Origin: Mariannaea sp. PMI_226
Taxonomy: Eukaryota; Ascomycota; Sordariomycetes; Hypocreales; Nectriaceae
Direction: 5' to 3'
DNA: 64,000 nt
NCBI GenBank assembly: GCA_024336345.1
Contig: JANFOG010000004.1
Location: 930,001 to 994,000 of the forward strand
Both the position numbers and the translations under genes were made by a program. Below are positions 36,202 through 48,520 of this stretch, piece after piece; the first letter of the stretch is position 1; each line of letters begins with the position of its first letter. The notes under the pieces were generated by a model, which was not told where the DNA came from, did not search any database, and saw only the letters and a list, made by a program, of their open reading frames with translations.

Positions 36202-37570
36202 TCAAGTCCACAGCTCGTCTTTTTCGGCACACAATCGGGCCATTTCAAATTGTTCATCGGTCTGGCAGACGAGGATTTGATGTTTCGAAGCAGTACCCGT
36301 CATATCCGTCATAACATCGGCGACTGGCTTCGCATTGCGAGCCTTGTCAATGGCAAAGCCAAGACATGAAACCCGATCGACTACAGCGGCGCGAAGCTTG
36401 TCGCTGCGCTCGCCAATGCCACCAGCAAAGACGAGAGCATCGACTTTGCCTTCAAGAGAGACATAGTACGAGCCGACGAAGCCAGAGACTCGGTCAACAA
36501 AAATATCAAAGGCCAATCGGCAAGCCGGGTCGTCGGAGGTAGCAACCGTGCCAAAATTCGTAGTGCCGGTCAGGGCTTTCCAACCGCTACGCTTGTTGAG
36601 GATTTCTTCGGCGACGGAGATGTGGAGGTGTTTGGTTGAGGCAGGAGACAGCTTTCCAACATCGCTGGCATAGTGGAAGACAAGACTGCATTGTTCAAAC
36701 CAGTTAGCATGTGACTCCCAGTTTCCTCTGCCTCATCCTATGCATCTCAATTATGCTCAACAAAGCCAATTGATGATAGTTTGCGGTCGGATTAGACGTG
36801 ACATACCTAGGATCGACGCTCCCGCTCCGTGTGGCCCCCGGAAGACCCGCCAATGGGGTCAACCCCATACTGGTGTCCCAACTCTTTCCATCTTTGATCG
36901 CACATGCGCTAGCACCGCTACCAAGGTGAAGAGCAATGATATTGAGAGAACTGACATCCTTCTGTAGGAACTGTGCTACAGAACGCGTGATGAAAGCATA
37001 GCTTATGCCATGGAAACCGTACTTGCGGAGGCGATTGCTCTTTGCGATTTTCGGATTGATAGGGTATGTGTAGATGTGCGGAGGGAGCGTCGTGTGGAAT
37101 TGCGAGTCGAAGCAGGCAATGTTGACGGCATCGGGAAGAAGTTTGATACAAGTGTCAATGATACCGAGTGCGACGCCATTGTGTAAAGGTGCTAGATCGC
37201 TAAGGTCCTCAATGTGGTGATAAGTATCTTGGGTTATGATCTGGGATTTGTCGTAATCGCCTCCGTGCACGATACGATGACAAGCAATGGAAATTGCGGC
37301 TTTGGAGTCAATCTGCGGAAGATCTGTGTCGTTGATAAGCGTCTTCAAGAGCAAGTCGAATGCACCGTCCTGATTCTCGACTTCCTTGGCGACGTCCTTG
37401 TTCTTGAAAACATCCTTGCCCTGACGAGAGTATGTGAGTTGAGCGGGTGGGGCAGTGAGGCCGCTGATCTGAGTGTCTGCAATCTGGCGGGGTTCCTGGT
37501 TGTGCTCTGCTGTGAAGACAGAGATCTTAACCGAGCTGGAACCAGCGTTGATGGCGAGAATTACCTTCAT
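36202..37570 (-). CDS. ackA: Acetate kinase
   Basis: Acetate kinase interconverts acetate plus ATP with acetyl phosphate plus ADP. In fungi it is usually coupled to xylulose-5-phosphate phosphoketolase. Exons (minus strand) are 37570-36807 and 36685-36202, with a 121-nt intron, giving 415 residues, the normal family length. The expected active-site residues are all present: N8 in INAGSSSVK, R99 in ACHRIVHGG, D155 in CFDSQFH, H187 in YGFHGIS, R248 in GATRSGSVDPS and E347 in FAGGIGERS. The glycine-rich LHLGSGASACAI nucleotide segment is also present. The intron falls inside the VDPS codon and removing it restores VDPSLVFHY. There is no targeting peptide, so it is probably cytosolic. No phosphoketolase gene is next to it in this window. 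Confidence 0.96.
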
Positions 37571-38094
37571 GGGCGCAATTGATCAAGATATGGTTGATGA
37601 GGGGAAAACGATTGCTGTTGGGGGTCGACAGCAGCTTAGACAATTGGAAGGGCTAAGTTTTATAAGTCACCACCGTTCATCACCCTCTTCCAGTAATGTC
37701 TGAGAGTTCGACCAGGTGCGTTGCCCAATGACGACATGAGTATGATCTGACACCGCGGGGTTGTTAGGTATGGTGGGGGTCCGAAGCGGACGTTTGGCCG
37801 CAGTATGGCCAGGCCCGGTGGCGTCCGGTGTGGCATGTCGTGGCACGCTCTTGAACCGCAGTAACTATGTATTCTGCCGTAAAACCCGCCAATGTTGCGC
37901 CGGAATCGCTCCGGGGAAAGCTTGAACCCCTATTGAGCCGTTCCGCTCGTTGTTTTTGGAACGCTTCTGTGCCTTCAGAGATTGGGCCGAGCTCGCGTGT
38001 GGTCTGCAACGCAATCCATCACCCCACCTGCATGATGCTTGTTTCTGCACCATGTGGCCCGAGGTGGTGGTGCTACTGGCTGCAGCGAGACTGT
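37571..38094. other. Upstream region of acetate kinase
   Basis: These 524 bases lie between the stop of the unknown gene and the acetate kinase start, both on the minus strand. It must combine the 3' untranslated region of the former with the promoter of the latter. No other coding signal is seen. Confidence 0.6.
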
Positions 38095-39531
38095 TCAGGG
38101 CGTTGCCACTGCATCGCCCGCTGAGGGTTCGATGACAGTATCAAGAGTACGGTGCTGCCATTCCGATACTGGGAGTTCTGGAGTGTGTCCCGGCATCATT
38201 TGCGGCGAAGGCAGCTCGAAGTGGTTGGGTGGGAATGGGATACCGTTGAACTCGCGATCGCTACTGTGGCAATAGAGCCACGTTTCAAGGAATCTCCGGA
38301 ACGCTGGGGTGATCACGTTAACTCACTGCAAATATGTTTCTCGCGAGAAGAGGAAGTCGCGAAGCCAAGAAAAAACCATTGTCCTCTTTTGGTTTCGAAA
38401 ATTTCTTACCTTGCCGTTCCGTAAACTGAATAGCTAGATAGCGTATGTCAAGAGGAGACCCTGCTGAACCGGTATCCGAACTGTCATTCCTCGTTGTTCG
38501 GGGTCGCATTCGTATGTTAAACCGGCGGTGATGATGGTCGTCAGTTGAGCTGCGGCGCCTCCCATGGACGTTGAGCTTGAGTTGTTTTGCACGGTCGTCT
38601 CGTCCGCGTACTTCACCATCAAAGTTATGTATCTCGTATTCGCGATACTGGCCATCAATTTTATTCGCACACACACTTAGTGAGTGAAATGTTGTGTATC
38701 GGTCTCTCCAAAGTTTGAGTCTTTGGATAGCCCCGATGCCCTTGACCTTCCCAAAGCTGTCAGTGCGGCCATGAATATTAGTCCACACCACGTCTGCGTC
38801 GAAAAAGTCGACGAGGTCTTTGCGACGCACGTCACCCTGGAACTGAATAGAGCCTTCAATCGTGGTAAATTCGTACCGAACCTTGATGAAATGATCGTGA
38901 ATACAAACACCCTCGTCATTTGTGTATCGAATTCGATGAGGTTCCTGGAATGTGAGATACCGTTCCATATCGGCGGGGTCGTAGTAAGGGCGGTGGCGCG
39001 AGTGGAGTGTATGAGGAAAGATCTCTGAAGGGATGTCGGAGGGTACTGAAGAAACCATCAACCGCTACTCAGCATAACATAATCAAAGAGAGTTGAAGAA
39101 ACACTCACAGTAGTGCTCGAGGATTTCACTCTGATAGCTTCCCTGCCAGAGGATACGGCGTGACTCGGAGCCCACAACTTCCCATGGGCCTAGGTAAACG
39201 ACTCGTTCGTCGGGAGTATCCTGGAAGAGAATTCTGAGAGATATCGATATGTCAGAGATTGAGAAGCAGAAAGCCCGGGAGGCCCTTCTTGTCCTGATTT
39301 GTTAGGGTGCAAGAAGGGATTCGGCAGAACGCACATGGTTGCTTGGTAACCCGGAGGGCCGAGGTCAAGTGTAGAGGTTTGAGCAGCCGAGTTCTCGGTA
39401 GTCGGCGCAGACAAGGTTGAGATGCCAGAAGTCGGCGTCCAGGTCGAGTCAACAGGACTGGTGTAAGTGCGTCCGTAGGTTGGAGGACGACCGAGCGACG
39501 ACGAGGTGAAGGATGAGCCCGAGGAGGACAT
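38095..39531 (-). CDS. Conserved-looking protein of unknown function
   Basis: I do not recognise this gene. Four exons (39531-39335, 39233-39109, 39045-38410 and 38321-38095) join in frame to 394 residues. The N-terminal 65 residues are Ser/Thr/Pro-rich and probably disordered. A compact region then begins ILFQDTPDERVVYLG and PWEVVGSESRRILWQG, with aromatic, charged sequence such as YYDPADMERYLTFQ, FDADVVWTNIHGRTDSFG and LKLWRDRYTTFH, which looks like a folded alpha/beta domain. A basic, His/Arg-rich linker (GRRRSSTDDHHHRR) follows, then a last segment with ITPAFRRFLETWLYCHS. There are no membrane segments or signal peptide. The last intron is supported by a strong GTAAGA donor; its acceptor is the second of two nearby AGs, chosen because the first hits a stop. 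If that intron is retained the protein ends at 38318. Exon boundaries are inferred. Confidence 0.75.
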
Positions 39532-41397
39532 GCTGTCGCAGATGGCAGTCGAGGGCAAGAATGTTGACCGAGCTGTGGGGACATGTCATGACACCGTCAG
39601 GACAAGGAGTAGATGATCAGTAGTCGTGTCGACGCCGTCTTGAAGGCCGAAACCACCGGGGCACGGAGGGGTTAGGGTCGTAGCAAGGAAAGTTGAGGTT
39701 CCGCAACCCGTCCTTAAAATGAAGGGGGGAGGGGAATAGGAAGGAGGGGGGCGCCAAAGAAGAGAATGCCGAAGATCGTGATTGACTAAGGCACAAAGAC
39801 CAGAATGAGGCGATCTTGTCTGCGTCTTGTGCGCTGTTGGGCTTCGCTTCAGATTCACTCTCGCCCAAAGGGAGACACACACGGACGTACGGTGGCGCTT
39901 CTTTCGCAGAAACTCCTGAGGCAGACTCTCGAGGACTTGAGAGCTTAAGACTTAGGACTCAGATGTGGGATGCAAGACAAACCCTCACCCGCAAATAGTC
40001 ACGCAGATAACTTCGGATGCTGGCGGAGGTGCCGACAACTACCCCCCAATGCGGTGGCCACGGGCAAACTGAATGGGGGTTGCAGGTTGAATGCAATGTA
40101 GATGCAGTCGCAATTGCAATCGCAAAGCTATCCCGGGAGACCTGTGTCTTTTGCAGGGGTAAAATGCAGAGAGCTAGATGCTCACACGACTGTGGGCGAG
40201 GGGTTCACGAGCAAGCTCCAGACTTTCTCACAAGCCTTCTCTCTGGACCAGGAACCAATGGTCGCGATTACAAAGCTCCCACCTAATAGCTAAGGTCCTT
40301 CTGCATGAGCCGAGTTGGTGCAGACGGCAGAGTGGACAGGTAAAGGTGTCGTGCTGGGTAAACTAGGCCATCCGCGGCCAAGCATCCTCCATCGTGGTCG
40401 TTGTGGTTGACGACAATCTGCATATGAGAGGCAGTGAACGAGGGGCACGTCAGGAAGCACGCACGCGCTCAGTCGACTCGTCAATGCGTCCCGTCGTCTT
40501 GGTGCGGCTGCAGCTAGCCTACTCACACACTCGCTCGGCTGGGGGGGTCACCAAGTTGGACTGTTTGGAGTGCGGAAGAGCTAAGAACCCACCCAAGCGA
40601 CAGAAAACGTGTGCTTAGACTGCACAAACAACACACCTCAAAATTGAAGAAAAAGACATATTAAAAATTGCCCCAAGTCCTGAGGCATAGTAGCAAGGAT
40701 GGGGAGCTTCGAGGCCCGAGAACCAAGGCCCAGCGCCACATGGATGGAAGCTTGTCGTCAATTGGTGGTCCACTGATGGCGGGAGCATCGCGCACGGGGG
40801 CCAATGCGGCTCTCTGATGGGTTGAAACCCCTCTGGGGTCCTCTAGGTGGGTGCTCTGGGGTGATACTGAAGACCCCCGGCATTGGATGAACTTGGATGG
40901 AGGGGGGTCTCTCCGAGTGCCCTAATAAAAGAGCAAAGGAAGCAGGGGTTCCTGTTGGCCGTTGGATGTAGGTTGACAGGGAACGGCGCTGAGTACTACT
41001 ACAAAAATCACCAAAAGCTACCTTGTGTAGTGAAGGTGCCCTACCCTCCTGCCCTTGGATCAGGCAAGTGAGTCTGCAGTACAGGCACAGTAAGGTAACT
41101 ATTTATCAAGTTGCTTTCCCCTCCCTCTTTCTAAACTTACGCCTTCAGTACCTGCACGCTGTAAGGTACCTACCTCAATCAACAAGGCACTATTGACGAA
41201 AAGGAAGCCGTGGCTTATCATGAGTTATCCAGAGCCCTTGCCGTGTTCTTGCACATGCGCTTCCATATCTCACCCCTCCCCCGGAGAGTGTCGTAATCCT
41301 TGTGCGTTGACATGAAATGCGAGGAGGCTTTCCGCCCTATCTACGATAACGTTACACAGTAATTACCTACATGTACCTTTGCCTAGGTAGGCGCATA

Positions 41398-41416
41398 AGG
41401 TACCTAGGTAGGTACC
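41398..41416. repeat. Nested palindromes AGGTACCT / TACCTAGGTA / GGTACC
   Basis: Three overlapping or abutting perfect palindromes occur within 19 nt: AGGTACCT (41398-41405), TACCTAGGTA (41401-41410) and GGTACC (41411-41416). AGGTACCT also occurs at 4727, 4815, 41164 and 41461, all non-coding. Confidence 0.85.
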
Positions 41417-44090
41417 AAGGAGGAGGTGGAAAAGATGAAAGACTACACATTACATACCTAAGGTACCTGAGGTAGTGCCCATTTCTTCGAGTTTACTCCG
41501 CTCTGCCGCCGTGCTTCGCATGTTCTTCGTTTGCACAAAAAGAAAACATTCGTCACTAGAGCCATTAGTCCGATCAATTGCTCAACCATTCCCTCCATCT
41601 TACCATTCCACGGCCCCGGCGATATTGCTTGCGCCGGCTCGGCTTTTTTCTCAATATTTCCGCGTGTGCATGCTAGTACCGGGTTGAACGGAGAACGTTA
41701 TTACCACAGGGTGTGGGCCGGGGCGTGAAGCTTTCGCCGCTAGGTCCAGTTCCCGTTGTGATATCTGGAATCCGTAGTACCATAGTACTACAGTACCCAA
41801 CCCAACCGGTTGGATCCCAGCTTCTCAGTTCGCTCAGGTTTGCCAGCGTGTTCGTGCTTCTAGTTTCGGATGCATCAAACTGGGTAGTTGTATTCCTCAG
41901 CCAGCGGAGATGCGTGTGCCTCCGTGATGCCTGTTGTCGAGTTGCTCAACTTGTATACGACATACGATGCCCCTGAGGGGCAGGTGCTTGATACAATGAT
42001 TCTGCATAGCCACGAGCATTTTTTACCTGCTGCACATTGCTCTATTTCTTAAACTCGATTCATTCTGGCTCAAATCGGAGAGTTTATCGGCACCATGTCA
42101 CTCTTCCTCTTTTAAGATCTGCCCTTGCGGAAAGCACAATGTCCATCACAAACTTGGACCCCATAGACGGACCTAGAAACGACAGGCATTAGCCAGTGCT
42201 GATCCTCGAGGAGGGGTTGTGATGATATCAATGGAGGAAAATTGGGGGCCACTGTGTGCCTGTTGGGCTGGCATCCCCGAAATAAATCCAACCCCTCCAT
42301 CTGTTTTATCTACCTCGTTAATACCACAGTCCCAGGATCGTGGACATGCGCCGAGCAATGGAGGGAGGGGTTGGTGGAGCTGAGCCAGGTGCTCGGATGA
42401 CGGCAAATAACAGGAATTATGGTTCTTGTCAACTTAATCATGGCGAGGTTGTCAGCCCCTCTGGATCGGCATTGACATGGCAGCCTGACAGCTTGATCAA
42501 CAGGTACTATGTACGTGTAGAGGCTTGATACATATGTAGGGTAGTGGATTTTCCGCGGACTAGGGCCAGGTGATTGATATATAGAACACGGATAATGTGC
42601 TGCTGGATACGGAGTATGCTGGGAGCCTCCAGAAAAGAAACGTGCCAATGTAACCGCTAATAAATGATATACATGTATTGTAGTTGCGGCTAAGGACGGT
42701 TCGCTAATAATTACTTTATTGCTGCAAGGTGCTGCAGCACGTCCCTTTTTCAAGGAACCAGGCCAGCCTGCCTCCATGATGTACTACCTACCTATATGTA
42801 TGTACTCTAGTACTACAAATTACGGCCGTTGCAGTTGTTAGACTCAACATTTTCTTTTCTTTTTTTTGTGTTTTTGTTGTTGGCTGGGGCCTTAGAATAA
42901 GCTGCCACCTGGCAGTCACATGCATGGACTTTGAGTCCTGGACGGGACAGTCAATTTATGGATTTGCCTCCGAGTGCACCGTAGACTTTGAGAGGAGAGG
43001 GGGAACAGCACCCCAGCAGTTTCATTTCTAATCCCTACGTTGGAAAAGCAACTTACTGCACAAATATATTTGAATGCCCAAAGGAGTTGACAGGGTAAAT
43101 AAACTTTAATAAAATGGTGGCGCTTGTTGGGAAAGCTGCAAATCTGCTTCGTGGAACATGGGAGACAGGTCTGAAGCTTGCCTCTATAGAGAATTTTTGC
43201 CGGTCCAATGATATGAGGTATCAGGCTGAAATCTATACTACAGTACAGATTATTGTAATATAGATGTACCTATGTCATCTGTGCCGAGCACGAGGCATCG
43301 GCCTCGAACTAAGATGACATAACGAGAAACAAGCAACAAGCCCTTGGGGGTTCGTACTTGGAACCATGTCGATTTTCTCTTTTTACCCCGACTGCTCACC
43401 TTTTCTTCATTTCCTTTCTTCCCTTGTACCACCGTCGAACGAGAGCTTGGATAAGAACTAAGGAGGAGGGACGGGCTTGAATAGGCTTAGCCTTTGCGCC
43501 CAGGCTCAACACACTTGCGCAAGACGTTGGCAGCCGGCGTCCCGCCCATGCCACCCCCACGTCCGAAGATGGTCTTTTTGCCTGTGCTTCAACACCACGT
43601 GCTCGCTTTTTTCTTCCATCTTCATGTCGCCCATAGCCTTCCAGGGATCTGGCGGATCCCTAGAATCCGGGCCAATTTTGGGCGAGAGACGCTTGATCCA
43701 GTCACCTCTTCTACCACCTCACTTTGACCCGCTTCGGACTCATCCCGCGGTCATCCACAGACTAGCTACTTTTTTTCTTTCTTTTTTCTCTTGGTACCGG
43801 CTAGGTTACTAGAATTCCCATTACCAGCCACATTCATTGCATACCGGAGAAAAACACTAAAAAAAAAACTGCAGTGCTGCCATTGACGGTTGGGCAGGTG
43901 GATGTGCACTCTGCTGGATGTTCCGCCTGCTGAACTGAGACAGATTTCAAACGCAGGTTGATCAATCCATGAAGATGAGGGTAAGGCGAAAACCCTCAGC
44001 TCGTCGATGTGTCAAATAATTCCTCCGTACAGAGTGCTCCGTAGAATTCATCTTTAATTAATTACCTTTACGGTACTGTACATAGTATGC

Positions 44091-44126
44091 ATGTATGTAT
44101 GTATGTATGTATGTACGTACGTACGT
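44091..44126 (+). repeat. (ATGT)6(ACGT)3 compound microsatellite
   Basis: Six perfect ATGT units are followed without interruption by three ACGT units, as if one T-to-C change had been copied by slippage. Confidence 0.9.
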
Positions 44127-45503
44127 ACACACTTTGCCATGCCTGAAAGTGCGCCCACCACACGATGTTGTTTGTCCTCAAGGATGATCCCCTTGTCTGG
44201 GATGAAGCTGAGCCCCAAATTATCGAACCCTCATCAACCCCACCCTCCATCCCAGTTATGGGAGAGGGATGTTCCCAAAGCACCCGTCACCACACGGGAT
44301 CTCGGAAGACACTGGACCCTTTGCACTCTCTGTGCCCTGTGCTCTTTGTCCTTCTTGTGTCGGTTCTGGATGCTGATCAGGTACCCATGTGGCAAGAAGA
44401 CATGATGTCAAATGGGGTGGCTTGGGAATACCTAGCTAGGTAAGGTAGGCTGGTGGGGATTTGTGCTTGATCTGCTTGTGTATGTTAAAGACGGCGAAAA
44501 GAAGACATAACTCGTCTACGTAGCCTACTGAAAGGTGCCTCCATCACCACGGCAAAAGCCCGAGAGTGAAGCCAAGACCGAGGCCAAGACGAAATACAGC
44601 CCTCACTTGCTACCGTGACCATTCAGTTGGTGAGTAGGACAAAAAAGAACAAAGCCAAGGTACTCACTACTTGCTACATACCGCTACAAGCAAAGTGACA
44701 AGACACCGCTCGTTACCATGTAAAGCACTCTTCGAAACCCCAAAGTCGACTAGGATAACAGTCTAGACCCAGCAAAGCTCCTGTCAGGCTATTCCCCAAG
44801 TTTAGTAGTGCTCTAGATTGTGGGCTCCCCTACCTACCATAGTACGCAGTAATCGGTAGCTACTCCGTACTGGGTACTCTGATAGCTGCTAATACAACTA
44901 CTATGAATGTACTAGGCAATCCTTCGTCACCACATCTCCAGCGTTCCGCCTACCTCTAGCTTCCGGGTTGTTGCGGACGCTACAGGCCGCCTAAATTTTT
45001 CACAGCTTGGCGCACTGTCAGCCCATTGCGTCCGCACTCGCACTGTCGCTACGATGGCCTCCGCACAATCTGGCGCCGCAACCTTCTCGATCCTTCGTCT
45101 GCGACAACCGGGAATAGAAGCCTTTTGATTGCTCTCTTGGACGGTTTCTTCCCTTCCCATCTTTTTTCTTCTTCTGCACCTGCTAGTTATTGCCATCCCC
45201 ATCATACTTCCCGACGAGGGTACGGCCATGATAGTTCTCGCCGCGCTGTCCTTCTCGTTGGACTCCCTCTGTCGACCTCGACAAGCCAGACCATCTGGTC
45301 ACAAACCAGCCATCGCCAGCAGCTGTCGCTGACCCTTTGCGCAAACCCCGTGCAAAGCAGACGCAGCTCAGTTCAGCTCAGGCCACTCGACTATCGGAAA
45401 CCAGACTACTGGTAATATCGCGTAGTATCCGTACCGCGAACGCATTGAGACGCACCACATAACTTCGATTCGCATCTCCTTTTTTTTTCTTCCTGCCGCA
45501 ATT

Positions 45504-48002
45504 ATGGCCATCTTTTCGCGGCACGGATTGCGCATTAATCGCGGCTTTCTGGGTTCCGATAGCTCTGCTCTACCCTCACAGGATGCTCAGGTAAGATGGA
45601 TTTCCTTCCCCAGTGGCTGCCTGTTCTGGGCCGTCATCCGTCGCGATTGACCCCTCCGTGTCCTCGCCTCGTTTGAAAGCTCGGTTCGGCTCTCGTCTTC
45701 TTCGCTTCTTCCCACCTTCGCACACTGAGCGCGACTAGAGGTTATGAAGGGAAACCCAAAAAAAAAAAAAAAAACAGTCTACCATACCATAACCATACTA
45801 TCGAGGTCAAATTCAGTCTGACATGATATGTGTCATAGGATCGTTCACAATTGCGATATGAACTCGATCTGAACTCTTGGAACCTGCGCATTTGGGGCGT
45901 CGCCGCCTCCGGTTTCCTCACAGATTCGTACGTTGTTCTTCTATCTTGATAACCATCCAACTGGTCCCACTTCCAGTTGAAGCTGACCGAGCTTGATCAA
46001 TGTAGATATAACCTATTTTCCACAAATGTAATTCTTGCTTCTGTCGCATTCGTTTACTGGCCTGAGGGCGGCGAATGGTACGGCTTGCTTATCAACTTCT
46101 TCACTCTCCTCGGTTCCGTCATCGGCCAGCTCCTCTTTGGCTACCTCGCCGATCGTTATGGCCGAACACGTCTTTATGGCATTGAATTAGTCCTTGTTAT
46201 TGTCTCGACTATTGGAGTCGCAACTAGTAGTCATGGCTATGGAGACCTGTCTTTCTTGGGACTCTTCATTTGGTGGCGCTTCGTCATGGGAATCGGTTCG
46301 TCGACATCCCCTCCTCTTTCCTCCTCCTCCTCCAACAACAAGCACCTTTTCCAGTGCTCGGATATTTACTCATGACTTCATACAGGTATTGGAGCTGAAT
46401 ATCCCCTCAGCGCAGTTATTACTTCCGAATGGGCCAGTACGCAGTCGAGAGCCTCCATGATCTCGAGCGTCTTCATGATGCAGCCCATCGGCCAAGCTCT
46501 CGCCCAGCTGGTAGGCCTGTTCGTCTTGCTTGGTTATGAGAGGACCCACAATCTTCGAGCAATGCGCTGCGGCATCGATTCATTGCACGAGGACGAATGT
46601 CGCAAAGCGGTAGATGGCATCTGGCGCATTGTCATCGGCTCAGGAGCTGTTCCTGCGCTTCTTGCAATCATCTTCCGTTTTTTCCTGTTCGACTGTGGCC
46701 TCTACGACCTCGAAGTCCGCAACAAACCGGCCGTGGCACTCATGAACACGCAACGAATTTACGGTGCACCACAACCTGCTGGACCTCCAGAAGGCTTCGG
46801 GCACAGTGGCAACTCGGGCTTCCCCATGCATACTCGCAACGGTACTCAGATGACGACATATCAGATGAATGCTCCTAATGGAACACATACAATCAATAGT
46901 TTTCAAACGAATAACCAAAATGCCATGCACCTTTCCAACTCTCCACAGCCGATGTCGGTGCAATTTTCAAAGGAAGACTTGCGCAACTACTTCCTCCGAG
47001 ATGGGAACTGGGCTTATCTTCTAGGAACCGCCGCAACATGGTTTTTTTTGGACGTGAGTTTCTATGGAATGAGCTTGGATAATAGAGGGACGCTCGCGGG
47101 ACTATGGGCAACCGAGCCAGCGTCGCCATTGAATGATCAGCTCTGGTGCTGGAACTCGACCCTGCAAGGAGGTAGCTCAAACGTGCCTCGATGGGCCAAG
47201 AAAGGCCACTTACCGACTTGGTCGACGGATGGTACACACCCTTGCAACACAATTTACGATGTTTTGATTGAGCAGACGAAGCAATACCTTCTAACTGTTT
47301 CGCTGGGCTCCATCGCCGGCAGCTTATGCTTTGTCCTCTTCGCAAACCGCATCCCTCGGCGACTCTGGCTTACGACGTCGTTCCTTATCCTTACGCTCTT
47401 TCTCATCGTTACCGGATGCACATACTATGGCGTGCACCAAACGCAGGGCGCTCCTGCAACTGTTGCTCTGTTGGCTTTGTCTCATTTTATGTTCAATTTT
47501 GGTAAGTTTGGTCCCGATTGAACGTGGGGGGGGTTTGTTATCAGTTCAAAGTCGTGGGTGGTATCACTAACCCGTTGTTCGCACATTAGGCCCCAACACG
47601 CTGACATTTATGATTCCCGCCGAAATTTTCCCTACTTGTTATCGATGCACCTGTCACGGAATTGCGGCTGCTGCTGGCAAACTTGGCAGTCTTGTTGCGG
47701 TTCTCGTCGTTTACGGCATCAACGCTTCGTACAAGAGTGAGACTCGACAGGGCCTGATCTTTTTGATTTTTGGGTCCGTATCCGCCATCGGAGCCATATT
47801 TTCTTGGGCCTATTTGCCCGACGTCCAGCGCTGGGTAGTCTATGACGAGAAGAAGTTCCTTGAAGTCAAGACGCTCGAGGAGCTGGGCGAGGGTAGAGTG
47901 AAGGCTCGATTATCAGGAGAGTCGGTCACCATGAAAGAGAAGGTAGAAGAACTGAAGAGAAGGAGGAGAGGGACACGTAGAGGAGCCGAAGCGCTCCCAT
48001 GA
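45504..48002 (+). CDS. Phosphate:H+ symporter-family MFS transporter (PHO84/GIT1-like)
   Basis: This is a plasma-membrane major-facilitator transporter of the PHS family, expected to import phosphate or a phosphodiester such as glycerophosphoinositol with protons. Exons are 45504-45590, 45839-45927, 46006-46295, 46386-47501 and 47590-48002, giving 664 residues. TM1 carries GFLTDSYNLF (about 54-63), in line with the TDSYD motif of PHO84. The MFS loop 2-3 motif is [14 protein letters not shown] (about 104-117). The PHS signature region [17 protein letters not shown] begins at 156. A long central cytosolic loop contains an unusual Asn/Thr/Met-rich insert ([18 protein letters not shown]). The second half retains [10 protein letters not shown] and a final helix before a basic Arg-rich tail. 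The donor after exon 3 (GTTCGT) is weak but splicing there restores VMGIGIGAEYP. Substrate cannot be decided from sequence. Confidence 0.92.
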
Positions 48003-48520
48003 CGTTTTTTTTTCCAACAAGATACAAAGGTATATATGATGCGTAGAAAGATGAATGACTTGTTATTTTGGGAGCACTTTTATTTCTGGTTTATAGTATT
48101 GTTTTTTATTACTCTTTTGGATATTAATGAGCCCTACCAAAGGGTATTATTGTATAGGATAGCTCGTAGAAAGGACAGGATACCCCCCCAAATAAGCTTA
48201 GCAAGCGTACATACCTTCACTATTTGGACATTGAATAGAACACCAGCACGTACATCGCGTACAGAACAAAATAAATCACTTGTTGATCAGGAAAGTGTAT
48301 TTGTGTATTGTTTCTCGCATTTCTTGTCTATTTAGGTGTAAATAATAAAGATGTCGTCAGCTATTACAAACTATTACGTCTTCATTCCTAGTAGTTGGTC
48401 GTATGTAATCGACGGGCCCTGCAAACAAATATCCTTCACAACTCTTCCCCTCTCCCCCCCTCTCCGCGTAGCATTTCTAAATAAAAAATAAAAAATAAGG
48501 GGGGCGAGGGGACTTCAATG
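48003..48520. other. Convergent 3' region of transporter and GST-fusion genes
   Basis: This is 518 nt of AT-rich sequence between two stop codons facing each other. A candidate AATAAA for the transporter lies at 48344-48349. A short AAATAAA repeat lies at 48480-48497. No gene is seen. Confidence 0.6.
48344..48349 (+). terminator. Candidate poly(A) signal of the transporter
   Basis: An exact AATAAA lies 342 nt after the stop codon in an AT-rich 3' region; an earlier AATAAA occurs near 48270. Which one is used cannot be told from sequence. Confidence 0.3.

Larger units (their letters stand above)
39532..45503. other. Intergenic region rich in short palindromes (about 6 kb)
   Basis: I find no recognisable gene. 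Short open frames (up to 155 codons) have no family signature. AGGTACCT, TACCTAGGTA and TACTCCGTA/TACGGAGTA motifs cluster at 41160-41470, 42608 and 44861. A tetranucleotide microsatellite lies at 44091-44126. The right end (about 45000-45503) is pyrimidine-rich and probably the transporter's promoter and leader. Confidence 0.6.
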
